Positions 29,210-39,456 of a stretch of DNA of 64,000 nt are shown piece by piece (the first letter of the stretch is position 1; each line of letters opens with the position of its first letter). The translations under genes and the position numbers were made by a program. The stretch comes from Pseudomonadota bacterium (GTDB lineage Bacteria; Pseudomonadota; Gammaproteobacteria; Burkholderiales; Burkholderiaceae_E), in NCBI GenBank assembly GCA_023389055.1, contig JAEWFA010000021.1:1-64000 (forward strand), given 5' to 3'. Under the pieces are notes generated by a model. It had not been told where the DNA came from. It did not search any database and saw only the letters and a list, made by a program, of their open reading frames with translations.

Positions 29210-30266
29210 GGAGCGTCTCGGTCAGCCAGTCGGCGAGGCCGGGTTCGACGATGGCGCGTACCTCGAGAAACCAGCAGCGCGCGTCGGCCCAGGACGCGCA
29301 TTTTACGGCGTCCTTCTCGGTCATCAGGATCCACGGGGCGTCGATGGCGTCCAGTCGCGAGCGATCGATCACCGCATGGTCGGGCAGCGCGATGCCGCGC
29401 GCGTCCACCGCCAGCGCTCGCAACGTGTCGAAGAAGCGCCCAGGGGCGCCGGTCGCCGCGATCGCCACGGCGGCGTCCTTGCCGATTCGCCCGGTGAGTT
29501 CGTGCGCCGGAACCGGCGCGGCATGCCCGTCGAGCGCGACGAAACGCAGCGGCTCGATCCGAAAGCGGAAAGCGAGCGGGTGTGCCAGCGGCGGGCGGGC
29601 CTGGCCGTTCAGCGCGATCGCGTCCATCGACCTTGCCTGCGACAGCGGGGCCCGCAACGGCCCGGCCGGCAGGCATTGCCCGTTGCCCACGCCGCGTTCG
29701 TCGAAGACGACGATCTCCACGCTGCGGGCGAGCCCCTCGTGCTGCAGCCCGTCGTCGCTTACGACGACGTCGATCTCGGGATGGGTCGCGAGCAGTACCT
29801 GCACCGCCTGCGCGCGTTGACGGGCGGCAGCGACGGGGTGGCCGGTGCGCCGCGCGAGCAGCACGGGTTCGTCGCCGTGCTCGAGCGCGTCGTCCTCGGT
29901 GCCGACGATTCGAGCATCGCGTCGCCGCGCGCCGTAGCCGCTGGCGACGATGCCCGGCGTCCAGCCCCGCTGCGCGAGGGCCTCGACGAGCGCGACGACC
30001 AGCGGCGTCTTGCCCGCTCCGCCCGCGACGAGATTGCCGACGACGACGATCGGGACTTCGGGCGCGGGAAGATGCCGGATTCTGTGTCGCCGGCGCGCGG
30101 CGACTCCCGCCGTCAGCGCGCCCAGCGGCGCCAGCGCCAGGCGAAGCAGCCGGTGACGGCGCGACGGGGAGGTGTCGTACCAGAGGGCGCGCAGCGACGG
30201 CTCGAGCCGCTCGCGCAGCCGATCGGCAACGGACGTCTGCGCTCGCCGTTGCGGCTGAGAGGCCAC
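29127..30266 (-). CDS. lpxK: tetraacyldisaccharide 4'-kinase
   Basis: Inner-membrane kinase that adds the 4' phosphate to the lipid A precursor. The 379-residue protein has an N-terminal amphipathic/hydrophobic region (about 35-60), the P-loop [31 protein letters not shown] and the TEKDAVKC motif near the end. Its last ~27 residues (Arg/Ala-rich) are read out of frame over the start of the Trm112 gene, giving an unusual 83-bp overlap. It lies downstream of exbD with only 4 bp between. Confidence 0.94.
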   Translation of the reverse strand: MASQPQRRAQTSVADRLRERLEPSLRALWYDTSPSRRHRLLRLALAPLGALTAGVAARRRHRIRHLPAPEVPIVVVGNLVAGGAGKTPLVVALVEALAQRGWTPGIVASGYGARRRDARIVGTEDDALEHGDEPVLLARRTGHPVAAARQRAQAVQVLLATHPEIDVVVSDDGLQHEGLARSVEIVVFDERGVGNGQCLPAGPLRAPLSQARSMDAIALNGQARPPLAHPLAFRFRIEPLRFVALDGHAAPVPAHELTGRIGKDAAVAIAATGAPGRFFDTLRALAVDARGIALPDHAVIDRSRLDAIDAPWILMTEKDAVKCASWADARCWFLEVRAIVEPGLADWLTETLHGRTPARDPRLSAVQGTAEAAARRARR

Positions 30267-30270
30267 CCGG

Positions 30271-30720
30271 CTAGCGCGCTCGCCGCGCCGGCGCCGCTGC
30301 TGCGGCGTCGGCCTGCGCGGCGAACGTGACTTTCGCCACGCCCGCCTCGCGCGCGGCGGCGAGCACCGAGATGACGTCCTGGTGCTTTGCTCCGGCGTCG
30401 GCGTGTACGACGAGCACCGCGTCGTTGCGCTCGGCGGCGACGCGTCGCAACTCGCCGGGCAGGCCGTCGCGGGCGACGAGTTGCGCTCCGCTCTCGTTGA
30501 GGATCCGGTACTGCCCGTCTGCCGAGATGCCGATGTCGATCTCGCTCGGCCGCTCGGTGGCCGTCTCGCCGGTGGCGCTGGGCAGGTCTACCTGCAGCTC
30601 GGTGAACTTCGAGTAGGTCGTCGTGACCATCAGGAAGATGAGCACGACGAGCAGGACGTCGATCAGCGGGACGAAGTTGATCTCCGGCTCGTCGCGCCGG
30701 ATGCCGCGCCGAAAGTTCAT
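30271..30720 (-). CDS. exbD: ExbD/TolR family biopolymer transport protein
   Basis: A 149-residue protein with one membrane segment (about 17-37). The conserved proton-carrying Asp is in INFVPLIDVLLVVLIF. A periplasmic domain of about 110 residues follows. It works with ExbB to power TonB- or Tol-type systems. The ATG at 30720 overlaps the exbB stop (ATGA). No tonB or tolA is present, and the gene order exbB-exbD-lpxK is common in betaproteobacteria, so ExbD is favoured over TolR. Confidence 0.9.
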   Translation of the reverse strand: MNFRRGIRRDEPEINFVPLIDVLLVVLIFLMVTTTYSKFTELQVDLPSATGETATERPSEIDIGISADGQYRILNESGAQLVARDGLPGELRRVAAERNDAVLVVHADAGAKHQDVISVLAAAREAGVAKVTFAAQADAAAAAPARRAR

Positions 30721-31322
30721 CCGTGCGCCGCGCGCAGGTGATCGACCAGCCGCAGCGACTGCTGCTCCATTTCGACCAGGAAGGCGTCGACGCGCGCACG
30801 GAAATACCGGTAGGCGATCATCGCCGGAATCGCGATCAGGATCCCGAGGGCGGTGTTGTAGAGCGCCACCGAGATGCCGTGGGCGAGCTGTTGCGGGTTC
30901 GTTCCGCCCGGCGCCTGCGCGCCGAAGATCTCGATCATGCCGACCACAGTGCCGAACAGCCCCATCAGCGGGGCGATTGCGGCAATCGTGCCGAGCGCGG
31001 AAAGGTAGCGCTCGAGGTGGTGCGCGACCGCCCGGCCGGTTTCCTCCATCGCTTCCTTCATCAGCTCCCGGCCGGCTCCTTCGTGTCGCAGTCCGCTCGC
31101 CAGCACCCGTCCGAGCGGCGAATTGACCGCCAGCCGGTTCAGCATGTCCGGCGTGATCGATTGGGTGCGCCGCAGCCCGAGCACCTCGTCGAGCAGTCCG
31201 GGAGGAAGGACGCGGGATCGCTTCAGCGACAGGAAACGCTCGATGATCAACGCGACGGCGGCGATCGAGGCGACAATGAGAAACCATACGGGCCAACCGG
31301 CCGCCTGGATCAGGGACAGCAA
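30717..31322 (-). CDS. exbB: MotA/TolQ/ExbB proton channel protein
   Basis: A 201-residue inner-membrane protein with three membrane segments (about 10-30, 105-130, 150-170). It carries the family motif LGTIAAIAPLMGLFGTVVGMI and the conserved Thr in ALYNTALGILIAIPAMIAY. It forms the proton channel with the adjacent ExbD. The start is a TTG at 31322 with GGAGAA 5 bases upstream; a longer frame to 31397 adds a stretch without family similarity. Confidence 0.88.
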   Translation of the reverse strand: MLSLIQAAGWPVWFLIVASIAAVALIIERFLSLKRSRVLPPGLLDEVLGLRRTQSITPDMLNRLAVNSPLGRVLASGLRHEGAGRELMKEAMEETGRAVAHHLERYLSALGTIAAIAPLMGLFGTVVGMIEIFGAQAPGGTNPQQLAHGISVALYNTALGILIAIPAMIAYRYFRARVDAFLVEMEQQSLRLVDHLRAAHG

Positions 31323-31665
31323 GACGATTCTCCGGGTACCGATCAAACCGAAAGGCACGCAATTGTCGGTTTTTTTTCCACCAGGCATCAAGTGCAACCG
31401 TCGAACGGCGTTGCGGCCGACGGCGACGGCGGATTCGGCGGGCCAAAGCGGCTGCCCCGGCCTGGGGACAACTCTGTGAACAAGCTGGCGATGACGCGGC
31501 GCGGGGGCTGGATTTCAAACGGCGTGCCCGCGCGCCGCTCCACTGCACAGATGAAATGTCAAGAGGAATCAAGCAGTTGACGGTTTCGTTCGCGCCGTGG
31601 CAGGACTTCGCAGCGAAAAATCCGATCGAACCGCGCGTGTGGATAGGTTCGTCCGGGAAAGCCGC
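31323..31665. other. divergent intergenic region exbB/xseA
   Basis: About 340 bp between two divergent starts. It contains an 8-base T-run on the plus strand (31371-31378), locally AT-rich sequence at 31340-31400 and TTGACG at 31576-31581, a possible -35 for xseA without a clear -10. I see no gene in it. Confidence 0.4.
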
Positions 31666-33054
31666 ATGAGCGCTCGTTTTGCAGGCGCAAACGAAGCACC
31701 GACGCGGGAAATCCTGTCGGTCTCGCAGTTGAACCGCGCCGTTGCTGGCTTGTTGCAGCGCAGCGTCCCGCCGGTGTGGGTTCTCGGCGAGATCTCGAAC
31801 GCGACGCGCGCGACCAGCGGCCACTGGTACTTCACGTTGAAGGACGCCACCGCGCAGGTGCGGGCCGTGATGTTCCGGAGCCGCGCGCAGTACCTGACGT
31901 TCGTGCCGCGCAACGGCGAGTGCGTCGAGGCGCGCGCCGTCGTCACCCTGTATGAGCCGCGCGGCGATTTCCAGCTCACGGTGGAAGCGATGCGCCCGGC
32001 CGGCGCCGGCGATCTGTTCCAGCGCTTCGTGAGGCTCAAGGAGAAGCTGCAGGCGGAGGGGTTGTTCGACGCCGCGCGCAAGCGCGCGGTGCCGAAGTTT
32101 CCGCGCAGCGTCGGCGTCGTCACTTCGACGCGCGCTGCCGCGCTGCGCGACGTGCTGACGACGCTGCGACGGCGAGCCCCGGGCGTCGGGGTGGTCGTCT
32201 ACCCGGCAACGGTGCAGGGCGCCGACGCGCCGGCAGCGCTGGTGGCGGCATTGCGCGCGGCGGCGCGCCGAGCCGAGTGCGACGTTCTGCTGCTCGTTCG
32301 CGGGGGCGGCTCGATCGAGGATCTCTGGGCGTTCAACGACGAGACGCTCGCGCGAGCGATCGCCGCGTCGCCGATCCCGGTCGTCAGCGGCGTCGGCCAC
32401 GAGACCGATTTCACGATCGCCGATTTCGTCGCCGACGAGCGCGCGCCCACGCCCACCGGCGCGGCTGCGCACGCGGTTCCCGATCGGCGCGAGTTGGCCG
32501 AGCGCGTGTTGCGAGCCGCGGCGCGCATCGAGCGCGCCTGGTTTCGCCGAACCGAGGCGCTCGAGCAGCGCCTGGATACCGCGGCACGGCTGTTGCGTTC
32601 TCCTTCGGCCCAGTGGCAGGCGCGCGTCCATCGGTTGCAAGCGCTGTCCCAGCGCATCGTCGCTTTCGGTCGGCTCTCGCTCGAGCAGCGCAGGATGCGC
32701 GTCGAACGCCTGTGCACGGGCATTCGTGCTCCGCGCACCGATCTCGCCGAGCAGCGGCTCGCCCACGCCGCGCAGGCGTTGCAGCGATCGTCGGCACAGC
32801 GGATCGCACGGCTCGACGAGCGCATCGCAAGCCTGGGCGCGGCGCTCGAACTCGTCAGCCCTCGTGCGGTGCTCGAGCGCGGCTATGCGATCGTGCACGA
32901 CGCCAAAGGCCACGTCGTCGTGTCGGTTGCGGGCGCCGCGATCGGCGATGCACTGCGCGTTACGCTGCGGGACGGCCGACTCGAGGTCGCCGTACAGGCG
33001 ACGGAGGCGATCGAGACCGCCGAGACGCCGACGAGGACTTGGCCGCCGTCCTAG
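31666..33054 (+). CDS. xseA: exodeoxyribonuclease VII large subunit
   Basis: Large subunit of the single-strand exonuclease used in mismatch repair and DNA damage responses. The 462-residue protein has an N-terminal OB fold (SVSQLNRAVAGLLQRSVPPVWVLGEISN, residues 17-44), the catalytic domain with RGGGSIEDLWAFNDE and SGVGHETDFTIADFVAD and a long coiled-coil region (about 275-400). The ATG at 31666 was chosen as closest to the OB fold. The small subunit xseB is not next to it. Confidence 0.94.
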   Translation: MSARFAGANEAPTREILSVSQLNRAVAGLLQRSVPPVWVLGEISNATRATSGHWYFTLKDATAQVRAVMFRSRAQYLTFVPRNGECVEARAVVTLYEPRGDFQLTVEAMRPAGAGDLFQRFVRLKEKLQAEGLFDAARKRAVPKFPRSVGVVTSTRAAALRDVLTTLRRRAPGVGVVVYPATVQGADAPAALVAALRAAARRAECDVLLLVRGGGSIEDLWAFNDETLARAIAASPIPVVSGVGHETDFTIADFVADERAPTPTGAAAHAVPDRRELAERVLRAAARIERAWFRRTEALEQRLDTAARLLRSPSAQWQARVHRLQALSQRIVAFGRLSLEQRRMRVERLCTGIRAPRTDLAEQRLAHAAQALQRSSAQRIARLDERIASLGAALELVSPRAVLERGYAIVHDAKGHVVVSVAGAAIGDALRVTLRDGRLEVAVQATEAIETAETPTRTWPPS

Positions 33055-33111
33055 AATCCGGGATCGACTCGCGCGGCCGCGCGGATCCGTACTACGACAA
33101 GGAGAAAACGA

Positions 33112-33693
33112 ATGGAGCACAAGCTGCCCCCCCTTCCGTACGCGATGGACGCCCTGGCGCCGCACGTGTCGAAGGAGACGCTCGAGTACCACTACGGCAA
33201 GCACCATCAGGCGTACGTCACGAACCTGAACAACCTGATCAAGGGCACCGAGTTCGAGAACATGGGCCTGGAGGACATCGTCCGGAAGTCCTCGGGCGGC
33301 GTGTTCAACAATGCCGCGCAGGTCTGGAACCACACGTTCTTCTGGTCGTGCATGAAGCCCGGCGGCGGCGGCCAGCCCGCCGGCGCCCTGGCCGATGCGG
33401 TCTCGCGCAAATGGGGATCGTTCGACGCCTTCCGCGAGGCCTTCAGCAAGAGCGCGGTCGGCAATTTCGGCTCGGGCTGGACCTGGCTCGTGAAGAAAAG
33501 CGACGGCTCGGTCGACATCGCGAACACGAGCAACGCCGGAACGCCGCTCACGACCGGCGAAAAGGCGCTGCTCACGATCGACGTCTGGGAGCACGCCTAC
33601 TACATCGACTATCGGAACGCGCGCCCGAAATTCGTTGAAACCTTCCTCGGCAATCTTGCCAACTGGGACTTCGCCGCGAAGAACTTCGGCTGA
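33112..33693 (+). CDS. sodB: iron superoxide dismutase
   Basis: Turns superoxide into oxygen and hydrogen peroxide in the cytoplasm. The 193-residue protein has metal ligands in [17 protein letters not shown] and [11 protein letters not shown]. The residues near the active site ([19 protein letters not shown]) favour the Fe form, though Mn use cannot be excluded. A good ribosome site (AAGGAG) precedes the ATG. It follows xseA by 57 bp with a TAGAAT box overlapping the xseA stop (33049-33054), so it may have its own promoter. Confidence 0.95.
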   Translation: MEHKLPPLPYAMDALAPHVSKETLEYHYGKHHQAYVTNLNNLIKGTEFENMGLEDIVRKSSGGVFNNAAQVWNHTFFWSCMKPGGGGQPAGALADAVSRKWGSFDAFREAFSKSAVGNFGSGWTWLVKKSDGSVDIANTSNAGTPLTTGEKALLTIDVWEHAYYIDYRNARPKFVETFLGNLANWDFAAKNFG

Positions 33694-33792
33694 TCGTCCC
33701 TTTCGCGCGTCCGCCGGGCACCGAGCGGGGCCGGCGGGCACGCCCGTTGCCTGCAGCGTTCGCTTGCGCATTTCAACAACAGGAGCGGTGCC

Positions 33793-34047
33793 ATGAGCTG
33801 GCTGTGGACGTTGATCATCGGGCTGGTCGCCGGTGCGATTGCGAAATGGGTGATGCCGGGCCGCCAGGGCGGCGGAATCATCGTGACGATGATCCTCGGG
33901 ATCGTCGGAGCGTTCATCGCCACCTGGATCGGACAGGCCGTCGGGTGGTACCGGCCGGGCGAGGGCGCCGGGTTCATCGCGTCGATCGTCGGCGCGCTGA
34001 TCGTCCTGTGGATCTACGGCATGGTGACGCGCAAGCGCGAGGCCTGA
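33793..34047 (+). CDS. GlsB/YeaQ/YmgE family membrane protein
   Basis: An 84-residue protein with three hydrophobic helices and the family glycine pattern (LIIGLVAGAIAKWVMPGR, ILGIVGAFIATWIG, GAGFIASIVGALIVLWIY). Members are stress-related inner-membrane proteins of unknown mechanism. AGGAGC lies 5-10 bases before the ATG. A 19-bp tandem repeat begins at its stop codon. Confidence 0.92.
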   Translation: MSWLWTLIIGLVAGAIAKWVMPGRQGGGIIVTMILGIVGAFIATWIGQAVGWYRPGEGAGFIASIVGALIVLWIYGMVTRKREA

Positions 34048-34117
34048 GCGCGGGCGCGAGGTTTCAGCGCGGGCGCGAGGTTTCAGCGCGGGCGCGAGGC
34101 TTCAGCGCGGGCGCGGG
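34047..34117. repeat. 19-bp tandem repeat after the YeaQ-type gene
   Basis: Three full units (34047-34065, 34066-34084, 34085-34103; AGCGCGGGCGCGAGGTTTC with one change in the third) and a partial fourth. It lies between two convergent genes and begins on the A of the upstream TGA stop. Very GC-rich; it may act in termination or simply be an expandable repeat. Confidence 0.9.
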
Positions 34118-34132
34118 CCCCGACTTCGGCCG

Positions 34133-34621
34133 TCAGCGCTGACCCGGGAACACCGAAGGCTGCACCAGTCGCGCGCCCGGCTCGATGCCGTGGCGCGCGA
34201 ACCATCCTCGCTCCATCTCGAGTGCGAAGCGCACCGCGCGGCTCGGGCAATGGCTATCGTCGCTGCGCGGCGCCATCTGCGCGATGTTCACGATCCGGCC
34301 GTCGTCGTCCAGGAACGCGATCGACAGCGGCAGCGGGGTGTTGCGCATCCAGAAGCAGTGCACGGCCTTGCCCTCGAAGGCGAACAGCATGCCCTCGTTC
34401 GGCCCGAGCGACTCTCGCGCCATCAATCCGATCTCGCGCGTGCGGGCGGTGTCGGCCAGCTCCGCGCGAATGACGTGGATGCCGGCCTGCAGGCGCACGA
34501 TGGGCAACTTCGGCTGAGGATAGGCGGCTGCGCCGGCTTGCGCATTCGCTCGGCTGGGGGCGAGCAGGGCCGGTCCGATCAAGGCGAAGGCGAGGGCGAA
34601 GGCCAGGGCGATTCGTCGCAT
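34133..34621 (-). CDS. DUF192 family exported protein
   Basis: A 162-residue protein with a signal peptide (MRRIALAFALAFALIGPALL, cleavage near NAQA) and the DUF192 core: ELADTARTREIGLMARESLG, GMLFAFE, FWMRNTPLPLSIAFLDDDG and IVNIAQMAP. Function is unknown; the fold is a small beta-barrel that probably acts in the periplasm. It stands divergent from icd (121 bp between starts), an arrangement I recall from other Burkholderiales. Confidence 0.9.
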   Translation of the reverse strand: MRRIALAFALAFALIGPALLAPSRANAQAGAAAYPQPKLPIVRLQAGIHVIRAELADTARTREIGLMARESLGPNEGMLFAFEGKAVHCFWMRNTPLPLSIAFLDDDGRIVNIAQMAPRSDDSHCPSRAVRFALEMERGWFARHGIEPGARLVQPSVFPGQR

Positions 34622-34742
34622 CGCGCGATAGTGCCGCAACCGGCACCCGGGCGCGACGCGGCGGATGCTGCGGCATAATTCCGAGGTTCGGCCGCCGGCC
34701 CCGCCGGCGCGCCACCGGCTTCGATCCCGAGGAACCGCATTC

Positions 34743-35996
<1,254 letters not shown>

Positions 35997-36040
35997 CGCC
36001 GTCCCGGGGCGTCTCCGGACGTCCCGGATGGTTCCAGCAG

Positions 36041-36073
36041 AAGCCCCAGATCGTTGATTCGACTGGGGTTTTT
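36041..36073 (+). terminator. Rho-independent terminator of icd
   Basis: Stem AAGCCCCAG (36041-36049) pairs with CTGGGGTTT (36063-36071, with one G-T pair), loop of 13 bases, then the T-run TTTTT at 36069-36073. The best classic terminator in the window, 45 bp after the icd stop. Confidence 0.85.
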
Positions 36074-36145
36074 CCGCCCACCGTCGAGCACTCGGTCTTG
36101 AGGGTGAAGCAGTCGGTCGAGTGGTCGATCGTTGATTGACCGCTG

Positions 36146-36292
36146 ATGGACGTCGCCGCCGTTATGACCGGCAATAGGCTTGCTCCCGCAACGGCCGATG
36201 ACTACATCGCTGCCATCGCTGCCATCGCTGCCGCCAACGGTTTGCCGTCGTCACTCGGGATACTGCTCGACGAGGCCAAGCGAAGCACCTAG
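36146..36292 (+). CDS. possible small ORF or gene remnant
   Basis: A 48-codon frame (MDVAAVMTGNRLAPATADDY, then IAAIAAIAAANGLPSSLG, ending DEAKRST). It includes a triple ATCGCTGCC repeat. It is short, has no clear ribosome site and matches no family I recognise. It lies where conserved synteny breaks off after icd, so it may be the 3' piece of a lost gene. Confidence 0.25.
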   Translation: MDVAAVMTGNRLAPATADDYIAAIAAIAAANGLPSSLGILLDEAKRST

Positions 36293-36339
36293 GCAGCTAG
36301 CGGCGGCATTCGCGCCGCGCCCAGTTCATGCGAGTCGCT

Positions 36340-36981
36340 TCAAACGCCGGCCGCTACGCCGCCGCGGCACGCTTGCGCGCTCCCGTTCCACTTGCCGCTG
36401 GAGTGATCGCCGTGCGCAACGCCGCGTGCGCTGCGAACACCGCGTGAGCTCATGTTGCGTCGAACTGCGCCAGCGACGAGAAGTGCAACAGCAACCAGTG
36501 CGAGCGGCGCAGGCTCAGAAACCGGGGTTGCCGTTACCCGCCTCAACGCGGCGGTCTCGGTGAAGATGTCAGCAGGGGGAATGCTGTATGCGAACGCAGC
36601 TGCTTCTGGACTTCCAACAAACAGCCAGTCTTCCTTCAGGGAAGAAACGCTGCAGCTTACGGATCCACAGAAAGTGCCGAACTGGACGTCGATCAGCTCC
36701 CCAAGAGCATCGAACTCCAGGTGTCCTGTATTCGCATTGAACTCAGTGTACGTAATGCCATACCAGGTAAACGATAAGTCGGTAAACAAGCCTTCACCAG
36801 TGTTACGGCCACCGGGCGTGATACTCGAGCTATCGAACGTGAACGTGCCACTGGAGGAAACCCCTGCAAGCGGCCCGTATGTTGCCGTGACGCTAAACTC
36901 GTAGCTGATGGGGACCGCGTTGGCGCAAGTGGCGAACAGGATCGCAGAGGCTCCGACAACCATCCAGATGATTCTAGGCAT
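36340..36981 (-). CDS. PEP-CTERM-like exported protein with an extended C-terminus
   Basis: A 213-residue secreted protein. It has a signal peptide (MPRIIWMVVGASAILFATC, cleavage near ANA-VPI), a beta-rich, Gly/Ser/Thr/aromatic domain and, near residues 150-175, a sorting-signal-like end: SEPAPLALVAVALLVAGAVRRN. PEP-CTERM signals (usually VPEP, a hydrophobic helix, then basic residues) end the protein, but here the frame runs on for about 40 basic residues. A one-base shift just after RRN would give an immediate stop, so the tail may come from an indel. Pro of PEP is replaced by Ser. Base composition is lower in GC than its neighbours. An alternative ATG lies at 36990. Confidence 0.65.
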   Translation of the reverse strand: MPRIIWMVVGASAILFATCANAVPISYEFSVTATYGPLAGVSSSGTFTFDSSSITPGGRNTGEGLFTDLSFTWYGITYTEFNANTGHLEFDALGELIDVQFGTFCGSVSCSVSSLKEDWLFVGSPEAAAFAYSIPPADIFTETAALRRVTATPVSEPAPLALVAVALLVAGAVRRNMSSRGVRSARGVAHGDHSSGKWNGSAQACRGGVAAGV

Positions 36982-37167
36982 GGTACACATCTGCCTTTCC
37001 GCGCGGGTCGAAGTTGCCCATCGAGAATCAAGCCGTTCAGCGTTCTACCGGTCGGCACGGAAGCTTATATTCTCAGCAAGAGGGCGCGCAAGCACCTTCA
37101 ACGCTCCAAACTTGGGATGCACGCGGATCGGGCATAGGAGTTTCAAACAGCCTATTGTCCGCCCGAG

Positions 37168-38205
37168 TCAGGCCTGCGTGGGCGGCCGATGCCGCTCCGG
37201 AGGGTCTTGGACTGGCACCTGGGCCGTTGCCTCGCCCCGATTTGGCTGGTACCCGACGTTTCGCCTACAGCCCACCGCTTGCGCTTGTGCGGGCGGCTGA
37301 TGCGGCACCACCAGCGGGCGCAGCTTCGCGTTCGGCGCCAGCACGCCGTGGAACCTGATCAGGTGCAGCCTGGGCCGCGGCACCAACGCCGCCAGCCGCT
37401 GCATGAACTCCAGCGGGCTCAGCACGCCAAGGTGTCTTGAGCTTGAGCTCCACCTGCCCTGTGGCGTTGAGCTGCACGCGTTCGTCGGACACCGCTGGCC
37501 GGGTGATGTAGCGGCGCAGCTGTTCCAGCCGCTTGCGGTCTTGCGCTTCGACCCGTACCGCGGCGTGCAGACTGAACCCGTCGATGTCGGCGCACAGGGG
37601 TTGGCGCGCTTCGCCCTCGCGCGGCATCGCACCCCTCCGGGTCAGCACCTTCTGCCCGGCGCGGGCACCGAAGGCGATGCGATAAGTGATGGCCGCAGCC
37701 TGCAGCGGCCGCAGCGTGCGCGCCTCCTCGCCGTCGGCATCCGGCTCGGCCAGGTAGGTCTGGCCCATGTCCTCGACCAGCACACCACGGCGCGTGAGCA
37801 TCTTCATGAGCCGGGTGATGACGCTCTGAAGCAGCGCGTGCAGCTCGTCGTCGCTCGGCGCATCCACCTCGACGAAGGCTGGGCGCACCCGTGTCCCGAT
37901 GCGCCGGCGTCACCGCCGCGAGCATTTTGCCGTGAGGTGCAAATACGCCGTGATACCTCGTCAGGTGCATGCGTGGCGGCGGTACCAGTGCCGCCAGCCG
38001 CGCCATCAGATCCAGCGGCTCCAGCACGATGTGCGTGGTGCCATCACGGTAGGGAGTCTTGAGCGTATGGCGCACATGGCCGGATGAGGTCAGCGCCATG
38101 TGCTCCACTGTCACCGGCGGGCGGCCAAGATAGTTGACGCCGGACAGCCGTTCGAGCTTCTGCCTTTGGTCGGGGGCGATGTCGATACCCGCGCTTCTGC
38201 GGTGC
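37168..38205 (-). pseudogene. IS91-type transposase remnant, two related fragments
   Basis: Decayed transposase of the IS91 (Y2/HUH) type in several frames. Fragment A (about 38205-37890) reads AGIDIAPDQRQKLERL, then TLKTPYRDGTTHIVLEPLDL and PPPRMHLTRYHGVFAPHGKM. Fragment B (about 37888-37215) begins RPAFVEVDAPSDDELHALLQ and runs through RKRLEQLRRYITRPAVSDER to QVELKLKTPWR. The frame then shifts to VLSPLEFMQRLAALVPRPRL and HLIRFHGVLAPNAKLRP. Fragment B lacks the DGTTH codons present in A, consistent with a deletion of about 20 bp. A and B overlap in the part of the protein they encode, so two different elements were joined. Confidence 0.75.
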
Positions 38206-38352
38206 AGGATCGGGAACGCCTGCGTCCGGGACGACGAGGACTGTCACCAGTGGCCAGGCAGGACGCTCGTACTGGTCCGTTCGTCCTCCTGCCCGGTTCC
38301 CTCCGACGCTTGAGCCCGACCGCCGGCGCGGCCGGTCGACGGAAGCCCTTCG

Positions 38353-39456
38353 TCAGTTCACCGGTCCGCGGCAGGTGCCTGGCCGTCGCGTGGCGAGCGA
38401 AAGCACGTCGTCCACCATCACGTGCACGAATCGCTCCGGCTCCTCGAAGGGCGGGTTGTGCGCCGAGCGCTCGAACCACACGAGCTGCTTGCACGGCGCA
38501 TCGAGGGTGTCGAAGTAACGTGCGGCCAGTACGGACGGCACTTGCCAATCGTGGCGGCCAAGCACGAAGACGACCGGAACCTGGAACTGGCGATAGCGCG
38601 TGAGGTCGAGCCTCGAATACTCGGCTCGCAGGCTTTCCAGCGAAAACCGGTTCCCCTGCCCGAACTTCACCAGGTCCACCAGACCGGCCTCGTCGGTGTC
38701 CAGGGCGGCGAGGATCAGTTTTCCAGTGGACAGGTCTTCGTGAAACACGCCGCCGAATGCTTCCACCCACTTGCCCTTGGTCAACTCGTCGTCGACCGAC
38801 CTGGGACCGGGACTCATGGCGCGCAGTTCCGTGATGGCGCGGCGGTCGTCCCGCGTCGTGGCCTGGGCAAGGGCCCATTCGTAGGAGAGCCGCTCGCCCT
38901 CGGCGAAGTTCGCGACCTGGCTGATGCCGACGTACGCGGCGACCTTCTCGCGATGACGGTAAGCGTAGAGCGTCCCGAACCCGGTGCCCCAGGAGTGCGC
39001 CAACAGGATGACCTTGTCCTTGCCGAAGCGCCGCCGGACGAGATCGACCACCTCGTCGAGGTCGCGCTCGAACTGCGCGATCGTCATCGACGCGCGGGGG
39101 ATGCCGGACTGATACGAGCGCCCCGCGCCGCGTTGCTCCCAGTACACCATGAGAAAGTGCTTCTCGAGCGCGGCGTCGTAGTGCCGGAACAGGGCCGCTT
39201 CGCTGGCGCCGGGCCCGCCGTGCAGGAGAACGATGGCGGGCCGGCGCGCATCGGCTCCGCGAAACCAGAGGCTCTGGCGAATGCCTCCGATGGGCACCTG
39301 CTCCATCGTTGCGATGCTGCCCGGTACGACGCGGCCGTCCGCATCCGTGAAAGGACGGGTACCCGTGCAAGCGGCCGCGAACAGCAGCCATGCCGCCGCC
39401 AGGACGACGGTCTGGCGACGGAACGTGCGCAGGCCCGGCGTCCGCGAGCCGGTCAC
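38353..39456 (-). CDS. alpha/beta hydrolase, proline iminopeptidase-like
   Basis: 367 residues with an N-terminal hydrophobic export signal ending in FAAACTG, possibly a lipobox. The hydrolase domain has HGGPGASE (oxyanion), the nucleophile elbow AHSWGTGFG (Ser near 150), an acid in GRHDWQVPS and His in ERSAHNPPFEEPERF. The GGPG motif is typical of the S33 prolyl aminopeptidase group, though many act as other esterases. The GTG start at 39456 overlaps the upstream stop as GTGA; the frame continues upstream but is a shadow of the next gene. Confidence 0.82.
   Translation of the reverse strand: MTGSRTPGLRTFRRQTVVLAAAWLLFAAACTGTRPFTDADGRVVPGSIATMEQVPIGGIRQSLWFRGADARRPAIVLLHGGPGASEAALFRHYDAALEKHFLMVYWEQRGAGRSYQSGIPRASMTIAQFERDLDEVVDLVRRRFGKDKVILLAHSWGTGFGTLYAYRHREKVAAYVGISQVANFAEGERLSYEWALAQATTRDDRRAITELRAMSPGPRSVDDELTKGKWVEAFGGVFHEDLSTGKLILAALDTDEAGLVDLVKFGQGNRFSLESLRAEYSRLDLTRYRQFQVPVVFVLGRHDWQVPSVLAARYFDTLDAPCKQLVWFERSAHNPPFEEPERFVHVMVDDVLSLATRRPGTCRGPVN

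Noticed and set aside
30271..33771. 1166-codon minus-strand frame covering exbD and the antisense of xseA and sodB
   Set aside because: Only the exbD portion (30271-30720) is real; the rest is a shadow of xseA and sodB.
36049..36141. Repeated GATCGTTGATT near the icd terminator as a possible attachment site
   Set aside because: Only 11 bases match, one copy is inside the terminator loop, and there is no tRNA or integrase nearby.
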